DNA of 64,000 nt, taken from positions 13,997,861 through 14,061,860 of the forward strand of contig CM020501.1 of assembly GCA_009823395.1 (NCBI GenBank), given 5' to 3'. Positions 35,889-48,900 of this stretch are shown in pieces; position 1 is the first letter of the stretch, and the number at the start of each line of letters is the position of its first letter. The stretch is from Thamnaconus septentrionalis. Its lineage: Eukaryota > Chordata > Actinopteri > Tetraodontiformes > Monacanthidae. The translations under genes were made by a program, and so were the position numbers. Under the pieces are notes generated by a model that did no database searches, was not told the DNA's origin, and was given only the letters and a program-made list of their open reading frames with translations.

Positions 35889-37772
35889 CACCAGCCGACC
35901 CATGACCATGGGGGAATTTATCGGGCTGGTATATTTAATACTTCAACAAACTCATGCAAACTTTCTGTTTGTCTGCCGCGGACACCAGCGGGCCTGAACT
36001 CTCTCAGGGAGCCACGCATTGCATTTAGTTCTGCTGTTGTCTTGTAACGCTCATTAAACTGACACCAGTTCCTCCAAACATGTAAGTTTTAGTAGAGGTG
36101 GGGAATGTCAAGCAAACCAAAATTATTCCAAACATTTAACTGGAATTACTAGGTAGGTGCTGCCATGTCCTATTTCAATAGACAAATTACTTTGCACTTT
36201 GAATTTTTATCACATCCGGTTTTTCCAAAACAATGCCTTCTTCCGGCGGCACATCGACGGGTTTATGTTGAGATAATTATCACCTGCGTTTCATCGCTCG
36301 CATCTTGCAGTTTAATAAAGCCTCCATACCCGCTCAATGATTTGGGTGCATCCGAAATAACAGGAGCTGCAGCGTTGGGCAATCAATATTCCAGGTTTCA
36401 TCAAGATCTTCCCTCAAACTGCCTAGAATGTCACACACTTTCAAGACTGCAAGAACAGCCAGGGCGCTCATTTAGGTAAAATCATTAAGCAACTCTCATA
36501 ACGAGCCTGAGTGAGCCAAGTTGTTTCTCTGCCACATCAAAGTGGTAAACACACCCCTGCATCCGCGAGACCGCTTTTGTCAAGGCCCACTTTTGTTATA
36601 AAGTCAAATGAAGGATAAAGAAACAATCGGTCTCACGTTGCTCATTAGAGGCGAGACGAGCTGAACGGTCCCAGCATAGTGAGACCCATCGGCTGGCAAA
36701 CACCCACTTCCCATGTCTGCGGGACAGGTTGACGTGGGCTTCTCACTGTGCCCTGTGCAAATAGTCACCACTGCCAAAACATCTTTGTTGTTCCCACCAG
36801 AAGCCAATCCACTAGTTCACAGCTAAGGCAGATTTAAAGCACCTCCGCTGATGGTTCAGCAGTGAATTCCCCCCCGATGCAAAGTACTGGGCCGGGCTCC
36901 TTCTCAGGAATTCTGCTCTCGCCTTTTTCCTCTTTGGAGCGTCGCACACATCGAAGCTCCTTTGCAGGCTTTTTTTCCCCTTTCTTTGTTAACCCCAGAA
37001 AAGATCAGGCTCAGTTCAAATCATTAAATGTGCTCCACCCACACTGGAGGTGTGAAGGCGGATTGTCCAACAGGCTTCTGGGCCTCCCAGGTCATTAGGC
37101 AGGAAACTGCTGCCACCCAATCTTTCCAACCATTTCCATGTCGAAGTGGTTAAGATGCAGTCTCCCATGTTATCTTCCAATCCGCCATCAAAATTATTAT
37201 GTATTATGTTTTCCGAATCTCACAGAATATGAACCGGATTCATTATATTTCAACGACTTCCAGCAATTGCATGTTAGCGTTATCGGTTTGCTGCACAATT
37301 GACCTTGTGATGTGTGGCCGTGTTGAACTCCATTTACCACAGGTGACCACAAGACCCGCGGCATCAGTTCCCATCATCTCCTCCGCGTTATGCTATAATA
37401 ACTCCCAGTTATTATATATTTTTTTCCCTTTGCCCCCAGAACATCCGGCAGTGCATTTAATCAAACTGAATCTTGGCCACCAGTCAAGTTCATCTTTTAA
37501 TTGAAATGGGGAAAGAATGTCAGCAGGAACATAAACACTGTCCTGAAAATTATACAGTACAATTAGCTGTGTCAATGAGCGTTCGCTATCTAAAATGGTC
37601 ATTAGCGATACCAGCTGCTTGCTTAGTAATTTTTGGTTCAAAACTGCACGTTCAGCATCAAACTTTCTTGCTGTTCTCTCCAAGAGTTCTCTGCAGGGAC
37701 GGAAGAGAATCCCAGTTTTTAACTTTTGCTTTCATAGTTGGTGCGCCGCACACAATGAGGGATTGTTCTCTA

Positions 37773-37797
37773 TTTTTTTTTTTTTTTTTTTTTTTTT
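37773..37797. repeat. Poly-T, 25 bases
   Basis: The longest homopolymer in the window. It could be the tail of a minus-strand retroposon, but no body is recognisable to its right. Confidence 0.95.
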
Positions 37798-38169
37798 AAG
37801 CATTCAGATGTGTGTGAGGTATAAGGCGAGCAAATGGCCGAATGAAGAAAAAACACACTTTTTGAGAGTTATTCCTCCAAAAGCAGCTTTGCTGTGTCCT
37901 TGATGTTGGTTTTAGATGTTGGCCTGAAACAAGATGCGTTCTGGGATGCTGAACATTCGTTGACTCCTTTTTTTTCATCCTCTCCCCATTTCTGGAGTCA
38001 CAAAGATTCAAAAACGAACTGTAAAAAGCATTGTTATTACGCTTGTGATGGTTGTTGTTGGATATTCATGCTGGAAAGTGTCTTTAAGCTTTTTGGCAAA
38101 AGGCTGGAACCCATTGCTAGTTACCTGCGCAAAACTCAGGAGCTGCAACAGTCGTGACTGATTTACAAA

Positions 38170-38230
38170 AGTGTATAATGACAAGCTTAAAAGCCCAGTG
38201 TCTAACATTTATGAGAAGAAATTTGCGTGA
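38170..38230 (+). mobile_element. Possible degraded end of the TTAA MITE family
   Basis: TTAAAAGCCCAGTGTCTAAC then ATTTATGAG resembles the AAAGGTCCAGTGTGTAA terminus. No matching inverted end was found downstream, so this could be a solo end or coincidence. Confidence 0.25.
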
Positions 38231-39526
38231 AATTAATTTTTGAAAAAAACAAAACAAAACAACAACAACACGTTTTAGTTTGCGAAGTGGTTAAATTAAA
38301 AAATATCATTGTTCTTTTTATTTGTGTAGAGGCAGGGACAATTGGCCTATCAGGAGCAAGTAGTGTCTTGGCTGGATTACAGTGCAGAAAAAAAATTATG
38401 TGCATTAGATGATTACGGCCTGTTTAAATTTTTAGATTTTTAGGTCATTTTCATTTCTGAGTCCCAGGTAATTTCCACTGACTGCTAGACTGCTTGAATT
38501 TAACCTGCATCTTCTATTTTTTCATTGCTTATGTTAAAGCCAATACTTTTCTTCATACTTCCTTCTTTCATTTTAGCTTTGGCACATCTGTGTAGCACGA
38601 CATTGGCCCTTAGCGTAATGTGATATGAAGCAAAGAGTCCCCCTTGCTCCACAACCCAGACCATGACTGTGAAGATCCTCCACTGTTTCATTTTTCACTT
38701 CGCGACTGGAAGAAGCTAAAAAAAAACATACATTTTTCCACCTATGAGACAATGTCAAAAGCGGAATCCCTGCCGTATCACAGTGTACTTCCCGCTGAAA
38801 TTCAAGCCTCTAAATCAGACACCGGCTTCACTTAAGAAGAAAGCTCATTTAGTGTGAGAGGTAAATGATCTTCTCGCTTGCCTGGTTTTTTCGCCTGTTT
38901 CGCCGAGCACCAGGCCCCTTCTTAATCTCCTCCCGAAATGAGACGATAAACAATGAGAAATTTGCCAGACATCTCCTGCTCCATTCTGCCGGTGAAGGTT
39001 GACGCTAGCCTTGGGCGAAGCTGTTAGTGCTTTACGCTCCAGCAATCTGGCAACTGCTTCTGTTCGGGGGCCTTGGTGCATGGCTGAGAGGGGTCGTGCG
39101 TCTTGCCAGGTGCTTCGATGTGATGTTTTTTTATTATTTCTCCCAACCCCCCTCTTGCATTTGGCTTGATAATCAATCATTACTTCCTGGAGAACAGAGA
39201 TGTAAACGGGGAAATGAGGTTGTTTTAGCGTTGCCGCTGATGCATGTTTAACTTGCGCTGCAGAAATTTGCCTGAAGGCCTCCGTATGGCCGCGTTATAG
39301 CAGCTCCACGTGAAAAACATGTGACAGGTGGTTGTGATCAGTCCCTGAAATGCAGAAATGCAGTAAAAAATATTCCCACAATTAAGATGTTTTATTTTCA
39401 AATATTGACTGAGCTTGATGTGGACGTTACTCCCTTCATGGTTGCTCCATTTTGTGGAACGTTGCCGAGACATTTTCAATCTCCATCTAGAACAGCTTCA
39501 ATCAGAAGTGTTTTCACATTGGAGTT

Positions 39527-39548
39527 GGGGTGGGAGGTGGGGGGCGGG
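39527..39548 (+). promoter_or_regulatory. G-quadruplex motif
   Basis: G-runs of 4, 3, 6 and 3 have loops T, AGGT and C. It lies about 140 bp before the CTCF-like motif at 39685. Confidence 0.6.
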
Positions 39549-39684
39549 TGTTCTTTAATGCGAAAGAGGCGGCGCCTATGGCCGGGGTTTAGAAACAGCA
39601 AAACCGTGGAAGCGCCTGTTAGCTTGTAAGCAAAATGGATGCTGCAACAGCAGCCAGAGTTTAGTTAAGCGCCTCATTATACCA

Positions 39685-39697
39685 CCACCAGAGGGCG
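39685..39697 (+). promoter_or_regulatory. CTCF-like motif
   Basis: CCACCAGAGGGCG is a perfect match to the core CCASYAGRKGGCR. Confidence 0.5.
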
Positions 39698-39950
39698 ATG
39701 ACGCAAGTGGAGCGCTGCAGTACAAAGCGTTACGCCATTAGCAACCATCGGGCACTGGACGAAGAGTCCACTGTTAAATATGGGTGCTCTGAGTTCCAGA
39801 TGTGTTCCAGTATGGATGTGTGAATCAAACCCTGCCGCTGGTCTTTCGTTTTGTTTTGGGGTTTTTTCTCCTCTGGGGGCCTCATGCAGAGGACGTGTTT
39901 GTTCGTTAACCCGTGAGCTCCGCCGTGTTTCCTCGAGCGACTCTTTCTTT

Positions 39951-39995
39951 TCTTCTTCTTCTTCTTCTTCTTCTTCTTCTTCTTCTTCTTCTTCT
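39951..39995. repeat. (TTC)15
   Basis: Uninterrupted trinucleotide array of pyrimidines, GAA on the minus strand. Mirror symmetry allows triplex (H-DNA) formation. Confidence 0.95.
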
Positions 39996-39999
39996 CGTC

Positions 40000-42900
40000 C
40001 TTTTTCCAACCCCCCTCCGCGATCGTCTCTTTAATGTTACTCGGGGTCCGCTGTGCTCGGCCGTGTGGCTGCGTGACCAGATGCCTCCTATCGCTCTGGC
40101 GTTTCTTCAGAACGCTTCTGCCTTCCTTCCTCTGTCCTCTGATTAAAAAGTCTTCTATCGCGCTGCTCGCAGAGACGTCCGGCTCTCCTCTGCACACCAC
40201 CGGAGGGGATCCCCCAACCATGCACTGTCCTGCCACATTAAATCAAATATATGCCTCCTTTCTGCCGCCGTACGCCCCCTTTTGCTGCTTTTTCCCAGGG
40301 AATTTTTAAAGTAGTTGTTGAATGTCACATGCCGATATTTTCCACTCCAGCCGTGTGACCCCAGGGTAAAACACCTTGGCATTTTGAGCGTCGGCTCCTG
40401 GTGGAGATTCTCAGGGGAGTTCGCAGTCTAATCTTCATCTTATAATAATATATTCTAATTTCCGCGCAGCCTTTGGCGTTGGCACCCAGGAATAGTCGGT
40501 TATCACAGTCATCGCGGCAAGAAATTGAATCTATTCCAACGAGACTTTCTCGCCTTTTTATTGTTTTTACAATAAATAAAGCGGATGATGAGACAAACTG
40601 TGCTGATTATATCCCTGTAATAGCTTTTCTGAGAACGGCTCTGCCGAAAGCACCTAACTCACCGCGACAGCTATTACTGCTTTTACTTTATGTCATCTTT
40701 TTTCATGATGCTCGGGTTAAAGTAGGTCTCTGGAAATAAAAGAGCACATTAATCCAGACGCGTGCACTTCAACAGCCAGCACTGCATTGTTTTACTGCAA
40801 ATGGACTATTGATGGCGCTGGCGCTAGCTCTGAGTAGACTTTTCTTTTCTTTTCTTTTTTTTAAACTAGATTAACAGAATACATGTCAGATCATTAATTT
40901 TGTGAACCTGTGATGCGTGCAAGTTGCCAGCATAAGTTGTGCTTTTACGCTCATGGCTTACCTGAGCTGCCATAGTTAACAAACTGCTAAACTCAGACCT
41001 TTGCTGTATGTACTTTACTTTTAAGTGACATACAGACACTATTGAACTAACCGTGTCTACATATGGAATAGAAGTTTAGATTTAGGTTCTATGAAATCTA
41101 ACGCCAACCAATTGGTGTGTCTGGGCCAGAGCTGATAAGTTGTGCTGAACACAGGCTCCACCAATAACACAAAATTTGAACATATCAGTAACATATTATC
41201 CTTACTTCCTCCTTACGCTATTATTTGTGAAACCACTGCGCAAAAACCTCTGATGTTGTCATCATAACACATAGCTCATTAGCTCGCCCATTTCACCTCT
41301 ATAAAAAGAACAAGATCACAGTTCTTTCAGAATTATGAGCAGGCCTTGTGAAATTACGTTTTTCATCCCCTCATAAATTGGTCTAAACCTGCCGTTGTAC
41401 GGGAACAGCGACTGTCTGTGAAGGTAATGGACAAAAGGCCGCTTTTTACAACCGTCGTCAAGGCCTCGCACCAATAGACTTTTGTTTCAACACTGACTAC
41501 CTCAACCCACATGTTCTTTCTCTTCTCGATGCTTGTCATAACTGCAAAAGCCTTGTCATTTTTTTTAAGTTGTATCCACAGAACAAGAAACAAACATATA
41601 AATATATAAAAAGCTAATAGAATTAATAAGTACATCAATTTTTCACGGCAAATGCCAGTCAGCTGGTTATGGGTGGATGGTGGGCCAGGATTGATGTAAC
41701 AGACTGAAATAATAATGAAAGGCATATTCCTTAATCTTACTCTCATGTGCGTTGTATAGTTTGGGACATGAGTAATGTCGCACGAGACAATTCATTTTTT
41801 GGTGGGCTCCTTGGCACAAAGACGGCGGCGCCGTTTGGTCAAATGAAGCTAAAGCTCTACAGCAATCTATTTGTGTTCCTGTTTAATTGAATGACAAAAG
41901 ACGGCCTTGGGCTCGGACGTCCGCAGAGCAGGAAAGAATGAATAACAGCGACAATAAGGGCTTTCATGTCTCTCCTCCTAACGCTGCTTGGAGCTGCAGT
42001 GTCTGACTGAATTTGCATTTTGTTTTGTTTGCGTCCCCATTTTTGTTTGTTTCAAATGGCCTGTGATGAAATTATCCCTAATATACTGCACTGGGGTTGC
42101 ACAAAAAAGAAAACATGCGGGAGGCCCCTTGTTAAATATTAATTAGAAGGAATCCCTAAAGTCAAGCTAGCTGGGCAGACAGAGGGTCCACTGGAATGCT
42201 CCTTCATATTGATTGTTTCCCCGCCTCGATGCTGGGACAACACACTAATCGAGGAAGTCATCACTTTTTAATCAGTCTCAGCCATATATGCACATTTGCT
42301 GAATATGGACTGAAGTCTGAAATGTCACAGCTTTGCGCAAACTTTCTCCAACTTCCTCCAAGTTCCCACTTTCCCCTCACTTCACGTCTGTCTCACGTCT
42401 GCTGCTGCTCAGCCCTCTATCGTTTTGCTCCCATTTGTGATTCAGTTGACACCACATCACAGGCGCCCAACTTTAGTTTTTTCAGATGTCGTGCCGATCC
42501 TCAGCAGACGCTCTTACCTACCTCCTCAACTTGCCACCTTTTATTTTGTTTTCTCCCCGCGTGTCACCCGCACCCCCTCGGCCCCGGGATGTGGCTACAG
42601 CCTTTGCATTCTGATGACAAACGCAACAGAGGAGGCGACAGCGTGAAGGAGGTCCTTCAGTGCTGATTGTCTTAATACTCCTTTTTAAAAAAATAAATAA
42701 ATACCAACTAAGGAAAAAGTTTCTGAGAGTTGCCTCATGTTGTTGCCAGAGTTGTTCCCACCGTTCTGAGGTGGAAGCTGAGTCACTGTGTGTCTGTCTG
42801 AACCAGCCTGAACACTTGAAAGGTCGATGTAAATGTATTCGAGAGATTATTTATTCGGCACTTAATACTCAGACCAGCCGTCCGGCAACAACAACCATGT

Positions 42901-43010
42901 TGCAGGCAGGCCAACATGCACTGTTGTTGGCAATCAGGCATGAGTTCCTTCCCGTACACTGTATTTTTGTTTGTCCGCATTGACAACAAAGAAACTGCAT
43001 TTTCTAATTC
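40000..43010. other. No gene seen
   Basis: The GC-richer stretch right after the TTC array (40010-40310) grades into AT-rich DNA. No exon or transposon recognised. Confidence 0.5.
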
Positions 43011-43020
43011 AAACCCTTAA

Positions 43021-43336
43021 GGTCCAGTGAGCAAAATCTTAAAGGAAGCCTGGTATTTAAGGTGGGCCGCCTGATGACGCGTTTTGTATTTAGGGCCCTG
43101 TCAGATGGGCTTCCTTCAAACAAACGGCGGTGCAAGACGTCAGCTGACTAGGAGCAAGACCCTTATTGCTCAATGTATATTCCTTTATATATGAGAACCG
43201 TTGTAAGGGTAGGAAAACCAAATTACTTTTGTTTTAATAAGGGTATGCACTTTTATTAATGTATTTATGGGCAGAATGTTAAGCTTTTACCAATTTCAAA
43301 AATCATAAATCAAGCCAAAATTTACACACTGGACCT
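43021..43336 (-). mobile_element. TTAA-flanked MITE, copy 2 (inverted relative to copy 1)
   Basis: The right end, read on the minus strand, is AGGTCCAGTGTGTAAATTTT, the near-perfect terminal repeat seen in copy 1. The left end GGTCCAGTGAGCAAAAT is a weaker inverted copy. Flanks are TTAA (43017-43020) and TTGA (43337-43340). The interior matches copy 1 over roughly 170 bp at that end and then diverges. It is shorter than copy 1 and carries no coding frame. Confidence 0.85.
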
Positions 43337-43824
43337 TTGAAAGATTAGCAGTCCCTTCAAAGTATCTTTGTCGAGTATTGTGATTAAAAACTATCTTTGA
43401 AAAAAATTCAAACAGCATTTATGCGTACATTTCAAAAGCCTAGCTAACCTAAAGTGGATGACCTCCTAATAGGCCCAACCATCTGTGACAGCAAACATCT
43501 GTCTGAAAAGCTGCTGAAGCTTTTGCCCCCAAACAGGAGACGCGGTTCGGCCTCGTCACCGCATTTAAAAAAACCCAAAAAAAACAGCATGTGATTTACG
43601 GTTTACCCAAGTTGTGTTGTTGTTGTTGACGAGCTAGCCTGCCTCCACGGAGGCCGGAGCCTGACATAAGAGCCGTGTGTGTTTGGCAACTCCCAGTGGG
43701 CGTCTGGGATCTAATTATGTTCGGCTCGGCACTCGCAAAAACATTGCCGAGACATTGCTCCCCCTTGTCACATTACTGAGCTTTCAGGGATTTCATCTCC
43801 TTCTGGAAGGGGGAAGAAGAGGAT

Positions 43825-43839
43825 GGGGGGGGGGGGGGG
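43825..43839. repeat. Poly-G, 15 bases
   Basis: An uninterrupted G run, a rare homopolymer in vertebrate DNA. It is followed by an A-rich stretch (43843-43871). Confidence 0.95.
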
Positions 43840-46800
43840 CGTAAACAACAACAAAAAAAACAAAAAAAAACACAGATGGCACTTTGGAACTGATGTGTTC
43901 GGGAGCAAATGGGCCATGAACACTTTTGGGCCCTGACCTCTTGCTAAAGTACACGTCCCCCAAAAGAGGGGGGTAAAAAATAGTGCACGTGGCCTCAGTC
44001 GAACCTTCTCCGCCTCTGTCACATTCTCTTCACCTGCCGCTTCCGTCCAAAGGGAAACTGGGATGGAGCCCCGTGCCACCTGGACAATAGGATCCAACAG
44101 TCGGAGCAAATCGCTGCTCCGCGTGCCGACGTCCCCCAGTGGACATACGGGCAGCGGGGTGTGAAAGTCATGGTGATCAACTTGTTTTTTTTTTCCAGCC
44201 TGTCAGCGAGACTTTTCATCGGCACTTTCTCAGCGGGATTAAAGCGTGGCGCGAGCCGACGGCGCAGTGGGCACAAACTGGCACCTGCCACTGTGACCAC
44301 TCAGACGCACCGGCAGAGCACTTTTAAAGGACTTTTTTTGGAAAGGACTTCTCAAATTTTTGGAGTGAAAAGCAAAAAGTGGAAAAACGAGCCTTTTCAT
44401 CGTCAACATTTTCATGTATGACATGGAAATGACAATGGAACCGACCTTTGACTTTCCAATGAGATCTGAGGTGCAACCATAGATGTATTACAAGAACTGG
44501 ATACCGGACTGGCAATATGGTGATTCTTTTCCAGTGGCCACTCGAAGTACTGCAGCAAAACCCCACCTGGCCCAAAAAGCATTTTTCCCTTTGCCTTGAG
44601 AACACAAAAAGAAACGGCTCTAAAACGGTTGACAGGATGACTGTGACCTGAAACACGTTTCAAAACAAATCTTTCTATTGAAGATTTTTCAGTCATGGAC
44701 TGGAAATCTTTCAAAAAAAACGATAAAGGCCAGAAAATTGCCAGAAAAGAGTTTATTCCAAGTGTGACGTCACTGCGATGTCCACGCTGCTGTCTCGGCT
44801 CGATCTGATTGGCTGATGTGTTCTGCTGAAGTGTGCATGTTCTATGGGCCGCCAGAAACTTTTAGCGTATGCGCTGGATGGGCAACTACATTGAAATGAA
44901 TGGGCTGCCATGTTGGGTCCTGAGGACTTGGGCATAACCAGACGACACTTTTGTTTAATCCTGGTAAATGAAGGCTGATTGGTGCAGTTCAAGTGCACAC
45001 AAATTGGCCAGTCTGGTCCAGTTTAGTGCTCAGCTTTATTATTATTGTTCCCAGTGAGCCCTGATTGGCTTTTTTTTATCCATCACCTGGCTGGAACTCG
45101 GGGTCAGAGGCAGTAGCGTGTTTGCAGTGATTACACAGAGCTGCATCTTCAACTCTCCATCACAGCACTGGACTCTGCGCTTTTGGCACCGCACTCAAGT
45201 TCTTACGGTGGCTCTTGGAAATAATCCAGGTTGTTTGCTGTGAACTGTGCTGCCTTTGTTTAGTTTTTCTTAAAGCAAGAAAAAAACCCACAAACAGATG
45301 CCAAAGAATTAATAGAGAATTCCAGCCCAATACTTGTAGATGTAGACAGTCTGGCCTCCAACCTTTGTTTTGAGAGCTAATTTACAGTTTGGCACCGAGG
45401 TTGATGTTGTTCCATCTGCTGGCTCAGCCACAACCAAAGTGGATCATTATATTCCTGAGTGCACCTTCTCAGCAGAGATGTTTTAAGAGAGTGAGATGCA
45501 TTTATTTTTTTCCTGGTAAATGTGGGATTCAGTTTTAAAAAAAGAAGCTTCGAAGCACTTTATGATTTCTGTTGTTCTGTCAGCTGACTTTATGTGCACA
45601 AAGTGCGATCTGCTGTAAATCCCTCCTGTGATTCTGGCTCATGCAGTGCCTCATCAAAGTTCAAACGATATACCTCTATAATTTGAGTCCGTTTTGAATG
45701 TTTTTCCCCCTTTTCCATTTTTTTCATGTTCAAAGGTCAAATCCTCCTCCACGTATACAACATGCTGCTAATCCCCAAACAACTGCCCCGTGCTTTAACT
45801 TCCTCTTATGTAGATGAAAAGCGAGTGGAGCGAATGGAGGCTCTCCCAAGTGTGTGTGTTTGTGTGTGCACGTTTTTTTTTTTTTTTGTTTTTTAGCCGA
45901 GCGCTGCCAGTTGCGAAAACATTTCACTCTTTACGCTCGTCGATACGTCAAACATTCATGACCACGTTGACAATAGATCCGAGGGCGCCGCTACTCTCAC
46001 TGATAATCCGTCGGTGAACTGTTGGGTGCTTCAGAGGAGGCTCTGATGAAGTCAGTCTGTGTCCCGTGGATTCTTTTTCCCCAGCCAGTTAAATAGCAGG
46101 TCGGGACTCAATTAAAGCTTGGTGTGAAATTCTAGTTTGAAAGTGATCGCACTAACGCTCCCCTTCAGGCCGGCTTATTGTACTCCTAATTAATTGACAT
46201 TCCCAAAAGAGCAACGACTTTTGCTCTAAAATGGAACGGCTACCTCGCTGAAGGATGTCGCTAGTAGTCTGTTAACAGGTGGTTTCTATGGTATAGTGTG
46301 TGTGCGTGTGCAAGAGAGACAGTCAAGGATCTTTTTTTTCAGTGATGGGACATTAATCAACTCATTTCAGTGTACGAGGGCGGAAAATCGTGAGTCTTCT
46401 GGATGACTGACCTACAGCGGACTGAGTCTGGCGCGTTCTGATTGGCTGAGCTGTAAACGCAACGCAACACAACATTGATTGACTTTGACCGCACAACGCA
46501 GATTGTTGTCCAGATGATTATCGTTTCGACAAATGATCTCCGGGCAACTATAGAAGATCCCTTTTATGATAAATGAATGAGTAACATCCATTTTTCAAAA
46601 CGGAACCAATAAGCCTGCAGGCCAGTTCTGGCCCAGGCTACCAGCGTTCAACAGGCGGAACATTTTTTTTTCTGACAAATGTTCTGTTTTATACTCGCAG
46701 CTGAGAAAAAAGGCATAGCTGGCAGCGTCTCCACTGAGCCTAATGGCCTGTATAATTTCTCTTATAGAGGAGATTTTCCAAAAGAAACAACTCAGAACAG

Positions 46801-47259
46801 AGTCCGCCTCCCACACTCTATCATCTGTTCTCCTCAGCCAACCAGCAATTGAGAGATTTTAGCTCGTCACAATCGGACTCCGCCGGGAAGTTCATCAGGT
46901 TGGCTAATAACTCCGCTTGAGGCTGCAAATCTCTGAATTTAAAATAATTCGGGGTGTTTCCTGAAACCACACTCATGAACGTCATTGCAAGGCAGCTGAA
47001 AACGAAAGTCTCCATCTGTAGGTGACATCGTCCGTCATGCAGTGCCACATATTGTTCCATCCATCACCGGCAGAGAGGGATGCTGGGGAGTTGGCAGTCG
47101 GAATCAGAGATCCAGGATATTCCTTTAAAAGCGCTCTAACAAGATCAGGAGTTGAGTCATCCGTGCAGTGAGGGAGGAATCCCTTATCTCCAAAACCAAT
47201 TAATGGCAGGAGCTCAGATGGTGCTTCGCCACGGGAACTTGCTCACGCAACACTTTCCG

Positions 47260-47282
47260 AAAAAAAAAAAAAAAAAAAAAAA
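47260..47282. repeat. Poly-A, 23 bases
   Basis: Uninterrupted; no retroposon body was recognised to the left. Confidence 0.95.
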
Positions 47283-48267
47283 GCCGAGCTGCATCACTTT
47301 GACGCAGGATCAAAGCCGAGACGTGGCGAAGTGCGCTTTGTGTTCCCTTTAAGCACTCTAGCACACTGTAGATGCGCGTTCGTTAACCCCTCCCCACTGG
47401 GAAAAAAATAAAAAAAATAAAAAAAAGATCACGGGAATGAAGGGATCACTCATTAAAATTTTACCTCTTCTCACAAAGTAATTGCTGGTGTTGTGCCTGC
47501 CGCTTTTGGTCCTGGCATTAAATATGAAGCGGCTGCAGTGAAATTCATCAGCGTTGGCCGACGCCCCTAATGATGCCCCCTACAGGCTTCTCCTGGAAGA
47601 CGGGGCTCAGCTGCTTGCACAGTGCAGATTGACATTTTCAGTCATGAGGTCACTTTTAACTGATTCAGTGCATGGCCTAAACGGTGCTGCCGTCGTCCAG
47701 AGCCAAAGTTTAGGTTTTGGCCAAACAGCAATTATTGGATGTTGCTGCAGATCCGGATGATAAACAGCGAACAGCTCAAGATTGCTGTGTTTGGATGATG
47801 ATGGTCAGCATGGGAGCCTGACAGGGCTGCTGACAGGCTCGTCGTCCTTTCACACAAAAGGCAACATATGATCATCAGGTTTTGTCAAAGCAAGCTGCAG
47901 TCGCATGTCAAGCAAGTTGAAATGGCAAAATTAAAAGAGTTGTGAAGAATGAGTTTATTCTTCCCGAACAAGGAGCATAAAGTTTGTCAGATATGAGTTG
48001 GAAAAGTCACAGAGGTGGTTGGGGGAAATATGGACTCATTTCTTACTTGTTATATATTCTTAAATATAACAGTGAATTATCTTCTGAGACTCAGTGTGCC
48101 CTGCATGCATATTCATCAGCTGAGAGGCCACAGTCTGGATGTCCCGAACACCATCATTCATATACAGCAACTCTGCATATATGCATTAAAGGTTTCCTGA
48201 CATTTTCCAGCAAATATCTTTTTTCTCTTTGCTTTGTTAAATCTGTAGATGTATTCAAATGACATTC

Positions 48268-48287
48268 AAAAAAAAAAAAAAAAAAAT
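48268..48287. repeat. Poly-A, 20 bases
   Basis: Uninterrupted; no retroposon body was recognised to the left. Confidence 0.95.
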
Positions 48288-48733
48288 AATTCACGACGGT
48301 AATGGTGTTGAATTAGTGAGATGACTAACTGAGGGGGGAAGGATACTTCCTAATAAATCTGCTTGCAACTTACTGGTTTGTAATGATTCAGGTTTTTTGC
48401 GTGATTCATCATTTAGCGTTCAGGCGCCAAATAACTCCAAAAGTGCCTCACAACTTAGGAGACTATACGTCCTCTCATTGGTTCTGGCTGGACTTTGTCT
48501 CTGTCTCCATCTCCATTTTTACTTCCCCTTAAACAAGTCTGTTTTCTAATTGAACTAATTTCTTGTGAGAGTGTCGAGTCTGAAGCCGCAGCCCCGCGGC
48601 GTCGGCTAATTTAATGTACCCAGCGGTGAACACGAGCCTCTGATTGAATTTTGCTTTAAAGAATTGAAAAAAAAATACATAAAAGAGAGGGAGCAGCTGT
48701 GGAAAGCTTGCATCGCTGAAAGGCCTCTTTGAG

Positions 48734-48754
48734 GAGAAGAAGAAGAAGAAGAAG
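48734..48754. repeat. (GAA)n
   Basis: About six GAA units. Confidence 0.9.
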
Positions 48755-48839
48755 ATTTTTACAACCACATTTTATTTATAGAAGAAGAAGGGGGTGGGAG
48801 AAAAACAGCCGTGGCCTGGCCGCCTCCTGGTTCGCTAGC

Positions 48840-48900
48840 GCATGTTTTGCCTGTTTATGCAAATGGCAGGAAATAAACGTCTCGGCCATGAATAGACATG
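48840..48900 (+). other. Octamer-containing unique segment
   Basis: A perfect POU octamer ATGCAAAT lies at 48857-48864 in a repeat-free stretch. Another is at 61327-61334. Single motifs are weak evidence of function. Confidence 0.2.

Larger units (their letters stand above)
35890..39520. other. No gene seen
   Basis: Unique-looking intronic DNA with a 25-base T run and a possible MITE end at 38.17 kb. Confidence 0.5.

Noticed and set aside
39677..40236. Minus-strand frames with poly-Glu or poly-Lys
   Set aside because: Products of the (TTC)15 array; different frames give E, K or R runs.
44430..45000. Possible dispersed repeat around ATAGATGTATTACAAG and GAAATGAATGGGCTGCC
   Set aside because: Ends, target duplication and a second copy in the window are all lacking.
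46821..47060. 79-codon minus-strand frame with ordinary protein-like composition
   Set aside because: No recognised motif, no convincing upstream context; single short frames of this size are expected by chance.
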